A stretch of 64,000 bases of DNA, taken from NCBI RefSeq assembly GCF_000002995.4, contig NW_025062477.1, positions 5,366,649 to 5,430,648 on the forward strand. The letters are read 5' to 3'. Position 1 is the stretch's first letter, and each line of letters opens with the position of its first letter. This document shows positions 26,901 to 39,923 of the stretch, in pieces. Source of the DNA: Brugia malayi (lineage: Eukaryota > Nematoda > Chromadorea > Rhabditida > Onchocercidae). The position numbers were made by a program, and so were the translations under genes. The notes beneath the pieces were generated by a model. The model worked only from the letters and a program-made list of their open reading frames with translations, did no database searches and was not told the DNA's origin.

Positions 26901-29900
26901 AGCATTATAATTAATCAGTAAACAGAACAAATAAACAAAAGAATGAATTACATAGAAATGGGATCTCATGATGATCCTATTATCATATCGTAAGACTACA
27001 AGTTTAAATTATTGTGCTACAAATTTGAAAGATTTCAGATACTTACACTCTTTAACCGACGTATTTCTAACTAGTTCCATGGTTTTCGATTCACTTAAAA
27101 TATCCTGCAGAACTGCAACATCTTGTTTATAATCATGTCCTTCAAAGATGTATATATTTTCCGGTATATCGCTTTCTTTCTTCACAGATTCTCGTTTTTT
27201 GGAATTCTATAATAAATTAGTTAAGCATTTGTGTCTAAGCAATCATATACTTCATGTATCTTTTCTAACAGTAAAACATGCCTTAAATTGTTGTTATCAA
27301 AAGTATAGCTTGCAATATAGTTTTTATCTTAAAAAAAAAACAATGAAAATTTGGATTTCCATGAGAACTAAACTATTATCAATAAAATATAAGTTAAATC
27401 TAACACTTTGAAAGTTTTATTTCTCAAGAATTTAGCTACGTAGACAATAAGGTTATCTTAGTCATTATTATATTCCAAAATGAAATAACGCTATTCAACA
27501 ACTCAAACAGCGGTAATTCTAATTTATGGGAGGTATCATGTACCAAGTCTTTTATTGCAAATTCTTTCATTAACTACTTTTTTTTCTATCTAATACCAAT
27601 CACAACCTGTTCTTCTCCATCATAAATCCAGTGACCATTTTCATCGGTTTTACCAATCAATTTTTCAATTGCTTCCATATTTAATTCTTCGGAATCAATT
27701 TTCTCATTACTCAATCGATTCAAACCTTTTATTATCAAGTCGGAAATTTCCGCAAATGTTAATTCTTTTCCTAAACAAAAGCCAACGAATTCAATGTAAC
27801 CAATTTAAAATATTTTACATTTTTCATCATAGTTTAGCTTCATAGAAACTAAGCTTTACAGAAATTGTTGACTTACTGTCATCATTGTTTTTTTCCAAAA
27901 TCTCTTGAGTCATTTTAAGTTTCCGAGCTGCACGACACTGTATCATATCTTCCACCGTGTAACGCGCAACCAAACGTATTATTTTCACTGGTCTTGAAAA
28001 AGTAATTCTTTACGATAAAAAACTTTGATGCTTCTAATAATTAACTAAAAATTAAAAATAGCTAAAAAGAAATTTTAATGAAAAGTTTAATCAAAGTCAA
28101 CAGTTCATTATTAGTTAATTGAATTTTCAAATTTCAAGGATTATTGGAATCTCCAATATTTGCAACAGCAAACTTCGTCTGTCCGATTCGGTGACATCTC
28201 GCTGCAGCCTGAATATCATTCTGTGGATTGAAATCCGAATCCAGGAAAATCACCGTATCACCACCGGTTAGATTTAATCCAAGGCCTCCAGCTCGAGTTG
28301 ACAAAAGGAAACAGAATATGTCGGAATTAGTTTGGAAGTGATTTACTGCGGCAAACCGCTCCTCGGCTCTTACACTTCCATCCAAACGTTGATAATTATA
28401 TCCTATTCAAAAAAAATTTCCTTTAAAAATCTTTAAAACTGCAATTAAAATATTTTTAAAACATTGCAATTTGATTTTTTTTTACAAACAGAAGCGGAAT
28501 CCTTAATTCCTTATAACACTAAAGTTGTCTTCCAAATTATCCTAAATCATTTGCTAATTACAATAATTTGGTATTACCTTTATATACCAAATAATCCTGT
28601 GTAATATCAAGCACACGAGTCATTTGCGAAAAAATAAGTACACGATGGCCTTTTGCGAACAAAAATGTAAGCAAACGATCCAGTAAAAGGAATTTCCCGC
28701 TTACTTCAAATAAATGATCACCTTCTTTGAATGGTTCCGGTTCTACACCTGCAAAATGAATCATTTAAGTAGATAACGAATACTGTAAAAATATCGAGTA
28801 TTTTAATAGCTGTAAAATAAATCATATCAATTGTATGAGGCTAATAGAATCAATCATTTATAAACGGATAAGAAAATTCTTGCAAAAAAAAACCATAAAG
28901 AGCTTCTATTATTTTAAATCCTAATTAAAATATCCATTTTCATTGAGTTCATTGGATTTATTATAACCACACTAATAATCAAAAATCACCGTCGAAAAGA
29001 TAAGGATGAGCAACACATTTTCGTAATTGCGTCAACACATTAAGCAATGATAATTTGCTGCCAGCGTACTCAATTTTTTTATCATCCACATTCTTAAAAT
29101 ATTCTGAAAATGAAATATCACATCAATTTATACTTTCAGTTAAAAGACAAGCATGTTTCTTCCATTAAAACAAACAGTACAATTGGTAAAATCAATAAAT
29201 ACTCGAAATTATGACGAATCTGATTGGAGATAGGACTATAAACAAATCATAAATATGTTATCTCAATAATACGTAAGCAAAGCGTTAATAAGTCTAATAA
29301 TTTTGGTTAATGACGATTATGATGAAATTAACGAACGATAATTTTTCCTCAATATTGCACGATATATGTTCTTTTGCATTTCAGTTATTCCATGGTATAA
29401 TAAAACTTCTGAACTATCCGGAATTTTGATACGTAACATCTGCTTTGTTCGACGAATAAGATATTTGGAAAGCATATGCTGAAGTTCCGCAACAGCTATA
29501 ATAGAAATTCTTGCTCACTTTTAATGATAAGTTGAATTTGTCGCCTAATTCAAGTATCTACATGAGAAGGATTTAATAATTATTTGGAAAAAAGTCAAAT
29601 TTAAGATGCGTATATTTGAAGGAAAGAATCTTATTTATACTGATGATAGAAGAGTAAAGAAGAGAGAACACCAAAGCAAAAAGTAAGTAATTCAATAAAA
29701 AATATGTCCGTTTAACAAGACATATTGTGAAAAATTTCAAATTCTGAAAATTTCAAATTTTTCAAAAAGCATTTTATTAAAAATTCATTACTGTCATATG
29801 TGTTGCGATATTTCGCAACAAATTGCTGTTCGTCAAGAAGCGGAAACCTGTTCGTATCAATCAAGGAGAGTAATGAATAAAGTTCATTAATATTATTTTG

Positions 29901-31297
29901 CACAGGTGTTCCCGTCATTAATACCATAAATTCCACAGACATCTAAAAAGAAAAAAGTTGCTAAACTAGAATCCTTTCACTTCACTAAAAATACAACTGA
30001 AAGCTGAGAAAGAAATTCACACCTTGCGAACGATTTGATGAAGAATAGATTTGCTTGATTTTAAACGATGTGCTTCATCGATAAATAATGATGACCACGA
30101 CCAATGGAAATACTGCTCATCATTTATCACCATCTATAAAAAAGTTATTCTTGTTGGATGATATGATTCACATGAAAGAATATCTTTAAAATCTTTCGTG
30201 AATAAAATATAACTGTATTAGACATACTTCATAGGTTGTAATTAAAACATTCCAATCTTTGGAGTTTTGCAACTTTTTCCGAACCACTCTCCGTGCATCA
30301 CTGTTTCCAATATATGTTAGAATTCGAAGTTTCCCAAGTCCAAATCTAAAACTTGTCATTGCTTGAGTTAATGTTGCACGCTTTTTTCTTTTTCATAATC
30401 TCAAGGAACGCGCACGAAATGGCGAGCAGACATCACAATCACATACTTTTTTTTATTCATGGATTTCTAGATGTTCTTATTCTTCTGGAAATTTTGCTGC
30501 TTAAATACAAGCCCTAAATTTTTTTAAAAAAAAGAGGTCCAATTAAAAAGCAAAAATTTTTCATTAGTGATTATTTAATGATAGCAATTAAAATTGTTAC
30601 ATCACATTTACTTCAGAAAAATGTCGCCTAAAACATTCAGACTTTGGAAACAAAATACAAAAAAGTATGCAAACTGTACAAAAAAAAAAATATAAAGTAA
30701 TAAATGGAATATCAAAATTAACCTGAACAGTTCATTTTGCCAATGTTGGAGGACCGAAAGTGGACAAATAACCATATGCCGTCCGGTTCTATTATCATTA
30801 AGCAAGCAAACGATAGCACTAACTGCTTGACACGTTTTACCTAAACCCATTTCATCGGCAATAATTCCACCGTGTCCCTCATTGTACCATTGCAGGATAT
30901 GTTTAACACCAAGAATTTGATGCTCGTGTAAATTAAGACCTCAAAAAATGCATTACATAATTTGGTGTAAAATTCCAATTTTATAAATGAAAACATGTAG
31001 ATATGGAATATTTCATCTCGTGTACTTCAACAAAATCAATATTAAAAATTAAAAATAATAATAAACAGTTAATTGAATAAAATTCATCTTTTAAACCACA
31101 AAATGAAACTTGTAATTATTTATATTATGAATTAAATGTAATTCGGTACAAACAAATTTCATAATATAACTCTAACACCTAGAAAATTTTATAAAATTTG
31201 GAATTTTACACCAAATTATTTTTTATAAATGGAGTGAAATAATTTATTCAATACCTAATTCCAATTTTTTTAATTCTATCGCATAATTTTCTGCCAT
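23966..31297 (-). CDS. CHD1L: ALC1/CHD1L-type SNF2 chromatin remodeler with macro domain, 915 aa
   Basis: ATP-dependent nucleosome remodeler of the ALC1/CHD1L family, recruited to DNA damage through ADP-ribose binding by its macro domain in animals. Exons in order: 31255-31297, 30723-30939, 30228-30345, 30023-30133, 29792-29942, 29337-29495, 28990-29103, 28578-28748, 28174-28402, 27877-27992, 27607-27770, 27047-27206, 26387-26557, 26014-26181, 25743-25907, 25137-25256, 24645-24860, 24212-24303, 23966-24028. The total is 2,748 nt; human CHD1L is about 897 aa. Helicase motifs are intact: DEMGLGKT (43-50), DEAH (145-148), TGTPVQN (173-179), [11 protein letters not shown] (396-406), [11 protein letters not shown] (426-436). 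[12 protein letters not shown] is a strong CHD1L-specific match. A charged coiled-coil linker ([12 protein letters not shown]) leads to the macro domain at about 680-865 ([32 protein letters not shown]). The tail is Lys-rich. The junction at 29337 uses a weak GTTCGT donor and is the least certain. Confidence 0.93.
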
Positions 31298-31342
31298 TTC
31301 TTCTCAATTTTTACCAAATTCCATATAGTTAGGGTATTACTC
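31298..31342 (-). promoter_or_regulatory. Leader, candidate trans-splice acceptor and tiny uORF of the CHD1L-like gene
   Basis: On the minus strand ATAATTTTTCAG ends at 31342, giving a 44-nt leader. It contains an upstream ATG that reads six codons (MEFGKN) to a TGA in the same frame as the main start, so translation of the long protein must begin at 31297. Confidence 0.45.
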
Positions 31343-34300
31343 TGAAAAATTATAATCAAATTAGACATTTTAATAAATTTCCCCGTGAAATTAATAACTT
31401 CCATTTTCAATTCATCGTTCCCGCATTGCTCACCCTAACAATATATGAAGTTTTTACACGGCCCATCCATTATTTCTCAGCGATCAATTCTTTTGATAAC
31501 TACGTTTACTACTCTCTCTCTCTCTCCTTCTTTACGAAAAAGAAATTGACGGACGTGAGTTACATTTTGCAGGTAAAGTTAACGTGAAACGTCACTTATC
31601 AATAATGATGTAAGTGTAAAATGATTAACTACGAAGCCAATTTCTCTGACAATATATTATCAAATTGGAAAGTTATTGTGATAAGTTGAAATATATGCAA
31701 TATATGAACATATCTGTAACCAACGATATATCGTCAGAATTATCAATAAATTATTTATTGATAACATAATGGAATTTGAAATGATAAAAATGAGTTTAAA
31801 AAAATAATATCTCAAAGATATTTGCCTCTTTTTTTTCGATTTCCTAAAAAAAATTTTTTTTTTGTTGCTACTAATCCATTTATATTTCTCTTCAATTACC
31901 TCTTAGCTTTCACTAATTTCTCAATTTCTTCTAATATTCTTGTTATCATCAAAAAAAAAGATTTCTTGTGAATGCTTTTGCTTCTATCAGAATAATATCA
32001 CTCTAATATTATTCTAATAATAAATCTGATCATTATTATCATTAATAATTTTCGATAATCTTGAATTTCTAAATGATATAATCCTCAAATACATATTATT
32101 TTATCATTTATCAAATGAATGACATTCAAATGTAATCATTCATTACATCATTTTGTATAATTAAATGAACTTGACAATTACACTAGCTATATGTAATAAA
32201 TGAATGAATCAAATTAATTCATTATTAATTGATTAATTAATATGAATGATTTATCTTTATCTATCGATTTTCGATTTTGAACATTTTTCATTTCTTTTTC
32301 TCTTTTTTGGAAATGCATTATACAGTTACAAATGTGAATAATAGTCATTTTTGGTGGTGGTCATGAATTTTGATATTCAAATTAATAAAATTAAATTACA
32401 CATTGAATATTTCAGCATCAATCTTTCATGAATTTCCATTATGATTTCGTTCTTATATTGCATATTCATAGATGTATTTTAAAAAAAAGAAAAAGCTAAG
32501 AGGTCAAAAAAGTTATTTCTCTCATCCTAATGAAATTATCGAGATGAAATTTCATCGCAAGAAAATTTCTCTTTTAAAAATGATATATTTAGAAAATGGA
32601 CGAAAAGCATAGATTTTCAAGGTTAGTGGAAAATAAGGAATATATGATGATTCACACATCGTAATATTAAAATTATTTTTGTAGTTGTGATCAATTGCGG
32701 CTTTTCCTAAAAAAAAAAAAACGTAGCAATGAAAAATTTACACTTCCAAGGTTAAACCATTAATTGAAGAGTGGTTAAGCTATAATTGCTTTTATTACAG
32801 TTCAAAAAGTAGAACTAAAATAATTTATGTATCATTTTGTATAACTTTTTTTTTAACACTTCCAACTTGTTATAATTCAGGTTTGCTATTTCTAATAATA
32901 CAATTCATTGAACGGTCGCAACCAGAATATTAAATCAAAATGGAGGTGATCAAAAAAAAATTTATATATAAACGATTTGTACAAAAGCGCATTTGTCCTA
33001 ATCTAACATTTCATTCCCTAAAACTGTCGATTTAATGCGATTATGTCATTTGAACATTGCTTTCATTTGATTGTAATGGTATTAAAACTTAAGAAATGTA
33101 TCATATAAATAGCTTAATGAACGTATATCATCGAGAAATCAGAGATATACAGATGTTACGGAATCTTGTTTGAATCTTGTTCATTTCTCTTTTCAATTCT
33201 TTTAATTTTGAATGAAAACTCATTTAAATCACATTGATAATTTTGCTGAAATGCACAAAATATTTCTGTATTCGTGTCATTATGCTCAAAAAAATTGAAA
33301 ATTAAAAAAAAAAAAACAAAATTACAGAAATGATCTCAATAAAATTTTCAAATGATGCCATCATTGATTTCATTAAATTTACCAATTAAATGTTTAACAC
33401 TAAAAAGATTTAATATATTTCTTCAGAAATGTATTAAATAAATAAAAAGCAAAGAAAAAAAAGAATTTTTTTCTCTTATCCTTTTATAATTTTGTTCATT
33501 CAACTATAAATTTATCTATGATCGTTTAATTAAAAACTGTTAAACTGTTGGATGATGATTGGAAGATATTTCAATCATTCAAATATAATCGTTTTTTTTT
33601 TTTTATTAATTTTGTCAAATTTTTGTATTTTAACTTTAATCTTTAAATTTGATCAAACTTTCGGCAATGCTTTATAATTAAAATTAATTAATTAACTAAT
33701 TTTTAATGCTTTATAATTAAAATTAATTAATTAACTAATCAGTATTTCATTAACTATTCGCACAGGATGGAAAACATACAAATGATGTTTATTTTTTGTC
33801 TATCTAATAGTATTTTGTTCATTATTGCATTCTTTTATTCAATTTTTTTTTTTTTTTTTTTTGCAATAATCACTAATTTCAATCGCTAATTTCAATTTAA
33901 TGAAACAAGCAAACAGGTTTCAAGAAAAAAAAAAGAGGAATGAGCAAATAGTTGTAAAAAGAAATGAATTTTGCGCAAAAATATCATACATGGAAAATTT
34001 CCTGTATGTTAACTTTAAATCATTTTAATGTTTCTAATTTAAAATATTTGAAAATTGATGAAATCAAAAATTAGCATTAATTTTTTTCAACAAGAATTAT
34101 TTCTATCTTTTTAAATATCAAAGAATTATTGTGAATTTCTTCATTTCATTCCTTTCATTTTCCTTCTATCATCTTTGATCGCATTGTTAGTGTTATTAAT
34201 ATTTTGGAAAAAAATTTGGATAAAAATTCTATAAATAATATTTATTAAAAAAATTTATGCTTCTTTTTTTATTTCAAAAGTTAATGAAAAGAAGTAAAAA

Positions 34301-37031
34301 AAATAAAAACAACCAAAAACGATGTAATTAGTAGCACTATTGTTTGTTTCAATTTATTATAATTATGTAGCATATTTGAGTTTTTTTAAATTTTTTATGC
34401 ATTCAATGAACTTTTGCATATTTATTCTATGTGCCATTTGTAAAATTAAATTATCAATTAAATGATAAATAAACTTAATTAAAATAAAGTATATTTTTCA
34501 TATGAATAGTAGCACTGTTGTTTGTTTTAATTTCTTTTCTCAATTTCTTTAAATTCATTTAAAACCTTTGCCATTCGTTTCAAATACCATAAAAGGTAGT
34601 TTTTTTTTTTTTTTTTTTTTCGAAAAATGGCTTTTGAATGAATTTAAACAAAAGCTTTTTTAAGAATTAGTTTATAAAGAAAAGAAAAAGAATTATTAGC
34701 TTCTATCAATAAATAATAATAAATACTTGAAAATTCTGAAGTTTTTAAAGAGACAATTGGCAATAAATTAGCGCAAATGGTTCGATAATGATACGTACAT
34801 AAAATCTTTTACTTTTCCATCTTTTTATTTATTTTTAATTTAATTTATTTGATTAGAATTTTTGTGAAACAATGAAGCATTCGTTAAATGTGGAAATATT
34901 AGTACAATAATCAGAAATACTAATAATTATTGTTTTAGTAAAAATAAAACTGACTGTTTACTTTATATTTGTCAATCATTTGATTAATCCAAAAATAATT
35001 AAATAATTAAAATAAAATAAATAATTAATTTTATTGGTTTCTGTCGTATATTTAAGAAACATTTATTTTCATATCTAATCTATTCTATCAGTAATCCATA
35101 ACTATTGTTCAATTTTTTTTTCTAAATTTTGAATTATTAAAAACTTTTTAATTATACCACGTTTATCAAAATATGAATAACACTTCAAAAAAGTTAAAAT
35201 TTTGATAGATTTTTCAAAACTAATTTATTTTTTTTCCTATTAATATATTTTTCAGTTTCTGAATTACCAAAAAACTTTTTAGATATAACAAATTTATGAA
35301 ATTTTTTTATAGCGTTTCAAATATGCTCAAAATTTGGCAAATTTTTCAAATTGTGCTTAAAAAAACTAGATGCAATATCAAATTATGACATCGCATTATA
35401 AAAATATATCTTGCAGAACATACAAAATTTCATTCTTTCAATCTAAAGATTTTCAATTCAATTAATTTTTCTTTCTAAAAAAAAACTTATTTTCAATTTT
35501 GAATATTTTATTTTTTTATAAAAAAAAAGGCATAAAATACGATTTAATGTATCTTTTTAATATTACAGTTAATATTTCTAAAATTTTATTACCATTAGTC
35601 ATTAGTTATTTCCATTTCAATTTCAACATTAATTTTAACACTAATTGAATTATTAATTCCTATTATGGTATTTAAATTAATTTAAAATCGAATTGATAGA
35701 TGAAAGAGTATAAAATTTTCTTTTTTTTCAGGTTAATAATGTAATTAATAATTAAGTTTCAAATACATAAGAAAATTTTCAATTTTAATTATAATAAATG
35801 CTAAAACCTCGACAACTTTTCCCTTTTTTTCCAATTATTAATTGCATCGTTTAAAAAATAAACGAATAAAATTGTTCTTAAAACAGTTTTTTTTTTTTCT
35901 TTTCTGTAATTATAATAATGTAATTAGCAATTAATTTTCGAACAATAAAAACAGTTTATTAGTTTTTTTTTTTTTTTTTTTTTAGGTTTTTAGTACTAAA
36001 ATTTCTAATATTTCCTTTTACGATTACTTCCTCTTTCGCTAAAATGAAACAAAAAAAAAAAAGAAAATTCCTTCAAAACTTGTTGTCTTCTAACTTTTCT
36101 TTCCTTTTTTTTATTAAAAAAAGTTTTTTTTTTTTTTTACAAAAAATGTTAAAACTACTATCAATATATTAATCAAATAATTCTCAAAATTTTTCTTATC
36201 GTAAAATCTGCATGTTATTTTCATTTTCTTTTTTATTTTAATTTGCCAGTCTTTTTTTATGGTGATAAATTTCCAAAAAATTTTAAACAGCCTCGTTTTA
36301 TCATCTTATCTGATGTATTAATTGATAAGAAATGATAATTGAATTTGCTGTAAAAGTTTTGCAACCATAAGAATTAGATTAAATCATTCGATTTAATTAA
36401 TGATCAATTTATCCACCAAAATTTCTTTTTTCTCTTTTTGATTTTTCTTTTTTAATTTAGATAATAATTTTTAGCAAGTAGAAAACTTTTTTTAAATAGC
36501 TACAACTTATCTGAAATTATAGTTATAAAATATCAAATTTGCTAAAACTTCAAATAGTTTCTCATCTGAATAATCAAAAACTGTTAAAGTTTTAAACTGC
36601 AAAAAGGGGGAACATTTGCGCCCAATGCTAATTCTATTATTTGATCTTTGTTTGATTCATTTTAAACTTTTATGATCATTTTACTTTGCTTTTTTCTCCT
36701 TTCTTTCCTATTAGGAAATTATATATACATATGCAATTATTTCTTATACTGAAGCAATTTAATGATATGATAATTGATAAGAGCTAAGAAGATATTAATT
36801 AGCATATTTCGGGCGCTAATATTTTTTTTTCTGATGCTAATAAGAAAGAATAAGATAAAAAAAAATGTTTAAATTAAGCAATATAAAATAAAGCAAAAAT
36901 GCTAATATTTGAAACTATGTTAACCGATTATCTTGCTTATCACTTATCATTTCTTATTATCATCATTTGATCCTATTTTTTGTTATCAGTAATGATTAGT
37001 TACAAATTTTAAGAAAATACTTTCACTGCAA
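31343..37031. other. Intergenic DNA between divergent CHD1L-like and secreted-protein genes
   Basis: This 5.7 kb of very A+T-rich DNA separates two genes transcribed away from each other, so it must contain both promoters. Near 31500-31610 there is a CT run and a G+C-richer stretch with AACGTCAC, a possible CHD1L-side promoter. It also contains poly(T) runs near 33845, 34599 and 35963 and a tandem duplication at 33665-33741. I found no supported exon. Confidence 0.6.
33665..33741. repeat. Tandem duplication, about 36 bp, two copies
   Basis: AATGCTTTATAATTAAAATT followed by AATTAATTAACTAAT occurs twice in direct tandem with only a few bases between copies. The copies look identical, so the duplication appears recent. 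Confidence 0.85.
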
Positions 37032-38848
37032 ATGCCATATTTTTGGTGTTTATTTTGGTTTGGATTATTAACTATTTCACAGCCATATTCAATTCATAAT
37101 TTTATCATTCATGAAACACGTTCCGGAACTTTACTTGAAGTATGTTTATCACATTATATTACACAGTAGCTTTCCTGATTTCATATACTGATTTCATATT
37201 AATCAAAAAATAGTTCAAAGTTCAATTTTTTTGAGAAGGATCAAAAGTTTCAAATTTTCATTGTTGATTTTTCCTTTTTAATCCAAACTAATTGACTTTC
37301 TTTTTTTTTGTTACACGGCAAAAAGAGAAATTATTGTAAATTAAATTGATACTTTTTACATGAAAGACAAAATTGTCTTATTTTTATTTACTTCAACACA
37401 TTCCTGTTTTCCTGAAAAAACTGAAAGACACCGAATTTAACTGGATTTAAACAATAATATCGGTCTAAAAACTGATATTTACCAAATTATTAATTCATAA
37501 CAAAAGTAAATTATTTTAAATTTATAGAAAAAATTTCGTTGTTTGTTTTTTGTTTTTTTAATTCAAATTAAATTTATAGTTTGTTCGGCTTAACAATGCG
37601 ACAATTTACAATGACATCACAAATGCAACATCATCAGTTACCGTAATACTGCTTACCAATAATCCATCTCAAAATTTTGTTCAACTTAAATCTCTCTTAC
37701 CTGCTAAGGTATGTTTTATTTTCACTAAAATAAACTGCAATAACCATATGTCTTTTTCTTTTCAAAATTTGAATTTTGTAAAATTTATGATTTGATAAAT
37801 TTAATTTTTTCATTCATTCTGGAGCAAAATAAATTTTTTTAAGTTTGAAATAAGATAGTTTGTGTTATATGTTTTATTACAATTTTAATATGAAGCAGAA
37901 AAATATTTTAATATATTTTTAAAGTATGAAAAGGATGAAATAAAAAACGGAAATAAAAAAATAAATTACAGGTAAAGTATATTAATGATCGAAGAACAGC
38001 ACGTGAAGTGAAAACAGCGCAAGTTCACGTTCTCATACAACCAACACATTCTACCACATTACCTGGCTTCATCAAATTTATGACACCGATTAAAAAAGTA
38101 AGTTATTTTCAATCATTTCTAATTTATTAAACTTTATATTGCATTGTAATTGTTTGCTAAATTTGAATTGTAAAAATTTAAGAATTGAATTTAGATGAAT
38201 TCAAGTGATATAGTAAAATTTGTTATGCTTTCGATGGAAATTGAAAAATTCATCATATCACCAAATATTGATAAAATACTTTGCTTCCCGAATCAACAAG
38301 TGATACTTATGAATACCATGTTAGGTTAGAAATTTAAAAAAAAATCTTTTTTAATGCAATCAATTAATAAAACAAAATGAATGATAATCCTGGTAGTGTA
38401 TATAAAAATAGTAATTTAATAATAAACAGTAATAATAATATAAAAATATTATCGTTGTAAAATCATACAACAATGCTATAAATTTCTGGAATTAATAAAA
38501 GTTATATAAACAAAAATTGTAATTGTCATAGCTTTTTAAATTTTTTTCTTTTTTAACTTTTTATAAAATTATTAATAAACTGATAACATTAATATTAAAT
38601 GAATAATGAAAATGCATCATTAATAATTTCTTTCCTTTTCTTTTCTTAAAGGCAATTATCAATCGTTTACGATGTATGTGGCAAATTGGAATGAATCTAA
38701 AAATGTTGAAAATTTAATCAATGAATTAAATGATAAGCATGGAAATAACACTGATAATAATGGCATAACACGAATGGTCGCCAAAGAATTGCTAAATCCA
38801 ATTCGTTGTGATTTATTATTCCATGGTGTTATCAATATTGATGTTTAA
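37032..38848 (+). CDS. Small secreted protein of unknown family, 229 aa
   Basis: I do not recognise this protein. Exons: 37032-37139, 37580-37708, 37972-38097, 38195-38324, 38652-38848. The total is 690 nt, 229 codons plus TAA, with phases 0,0,0,1 that agree and good GTATGT, GTAAGT and TTACAG-type sites. The start MPYFWCLFWFGLLTISQPYS is a signal peptide. No further membrane segment follows, so it should be secreted. The mature part has alternating hydrophobic residues suggesting beta strands (SSVTVILLTNN, TAQVHVLIQPT), few Cys, and several possible N-glycosylation sites (NAT twice, NSS, NES, NNT). It ends FHGVINIDV. It lies alone on the plus strand, tail to tail with cfi-1. It may be lineage-restricted; the gene structure is more certain than any role. 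Confidence 0.8.
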
Positions 38849-38947
38849 TTTTATTTACCTATGATTTTAATCTTATTCATTGAGCAAAAAAGTAAATGAA
38901 TATAAGAAAAATATGTTGTTGCATACAAAAATATAACGTAAAGCAAA

Positions 38948-38953
38948 AATAAA
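38948..38953 (+). terminator. Probable poly(A) signal of the secreted-protein gene
   Basis: AATAAA about 100 nt after the TAA stop at 38846-38848. Confidence 0.5.
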
Positions 38954-39844
38954 AGAAACTACATTTAAACTAAATTTAAATTTGAGACAAATTATCTCAA
39001 TTAAAATTAAATTCTTCATAAAGCTAATAGATAAAATAAATAACAAAAAAAAAAATTAAGTTTGCTACTTATTGACATTTCATTGTAATATATTTTTAAT
39101 GGAAAATTTTTAAAAAAGTTTGAAAAAAAATTGAACAAATTTTATTTCAAATGAAAAGAAAAAAGCACAATTTATTAAAAATATGTCACACACATACATT
39201 AGAAAAAAACAAATAATTGAAAATAATAATATAAATATCATCAAAGTGTTTAAAAAGGAAAAAAAAAATGCATCAAAAACACTGAAATTACAGAACGTTA
39301 TCAAATTTTAATTTAATTATTGAATTTCAAATTAAACTTCAATTCATACCAAATATTTCACTATCAAATTTTAATTTTATCATTTCTTGCAAATGTACCA
39401 AAAGTAGCACTGCTATTGATTAATTACAATGATAAAATGTTATACGTAAAATTCAAAAACTAAAAAAAAAAAAGATGGAAGACTAGATGAAATTATCGTC
39501 TCGTATGTCGTTTATCTCTGTGTATGTATATACTTGTTTAGATATTTTCTACTACTTTTTCATTTTAAAAAATTAGTTTAATTTTAACTTAAAGACCAGT
39601 GTATTACAAAAAATAATTATTATTTCGAGATTCAAAAACAAATGCGATGAAAATTAAAATTAAAACAAATATTATTTCTTTCCAAATTTTTCAAAAATTG
39701 CAAAAAAAACTAAAAATTTTAATCATATGAGTAATAATTACTTTAAATTATTACATTGGCAAGTAAGATAATTGAGAGAGAAAGAGAAGGAAAAGAAAGA
39801 GAGAGAAAGAGAGGGAGAGAAAAAGAAAGAGAAAGAAGAATGTA
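38954..39844. other. Short convergent intergenic region
   Basis: This lies between the 3' ends of the secreted-protein gene and cfi-1. It is A+T-rich, with no coding region, and ends in a 67-bp uninterrupted purine tract at 39774-39840. Confidence 0.65.
39774..39840 (+). repeat. 67-bp pure polypurine (GA-rich) tract
   Basis: Every base from 39774 to 39840 is A or G, mostly GAGA and AAAGA. It lies just beyond the candidate cfi-1 poly(A) signal. Confidence 0.95.
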
Positions 39845-39850
39845 TTTATT
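39845..39850 (-). terminator. Probable poly(A) signal of cfi-1
   Basis: AATAAA on the minus strand, about 75 nt after the TAG stop at 39924. Confidence 0.55.
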
Positions 39851-39923
39851 ATTTACACACAAAATTTAAAATCAAATATTATTTTTCTTTTCGTTTAAAA
39901 AAAAAAAAAAAAAAAAACATGAA

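Noticed and set aside
17035..31297. Operon of CHD1L-like, YEATS and trp-4 genes on the same strand
   Set aside because: Gaps of 3.4-3.9 kb are far beyond usual nematode operon spacing of about 100 bp to 1 kb.
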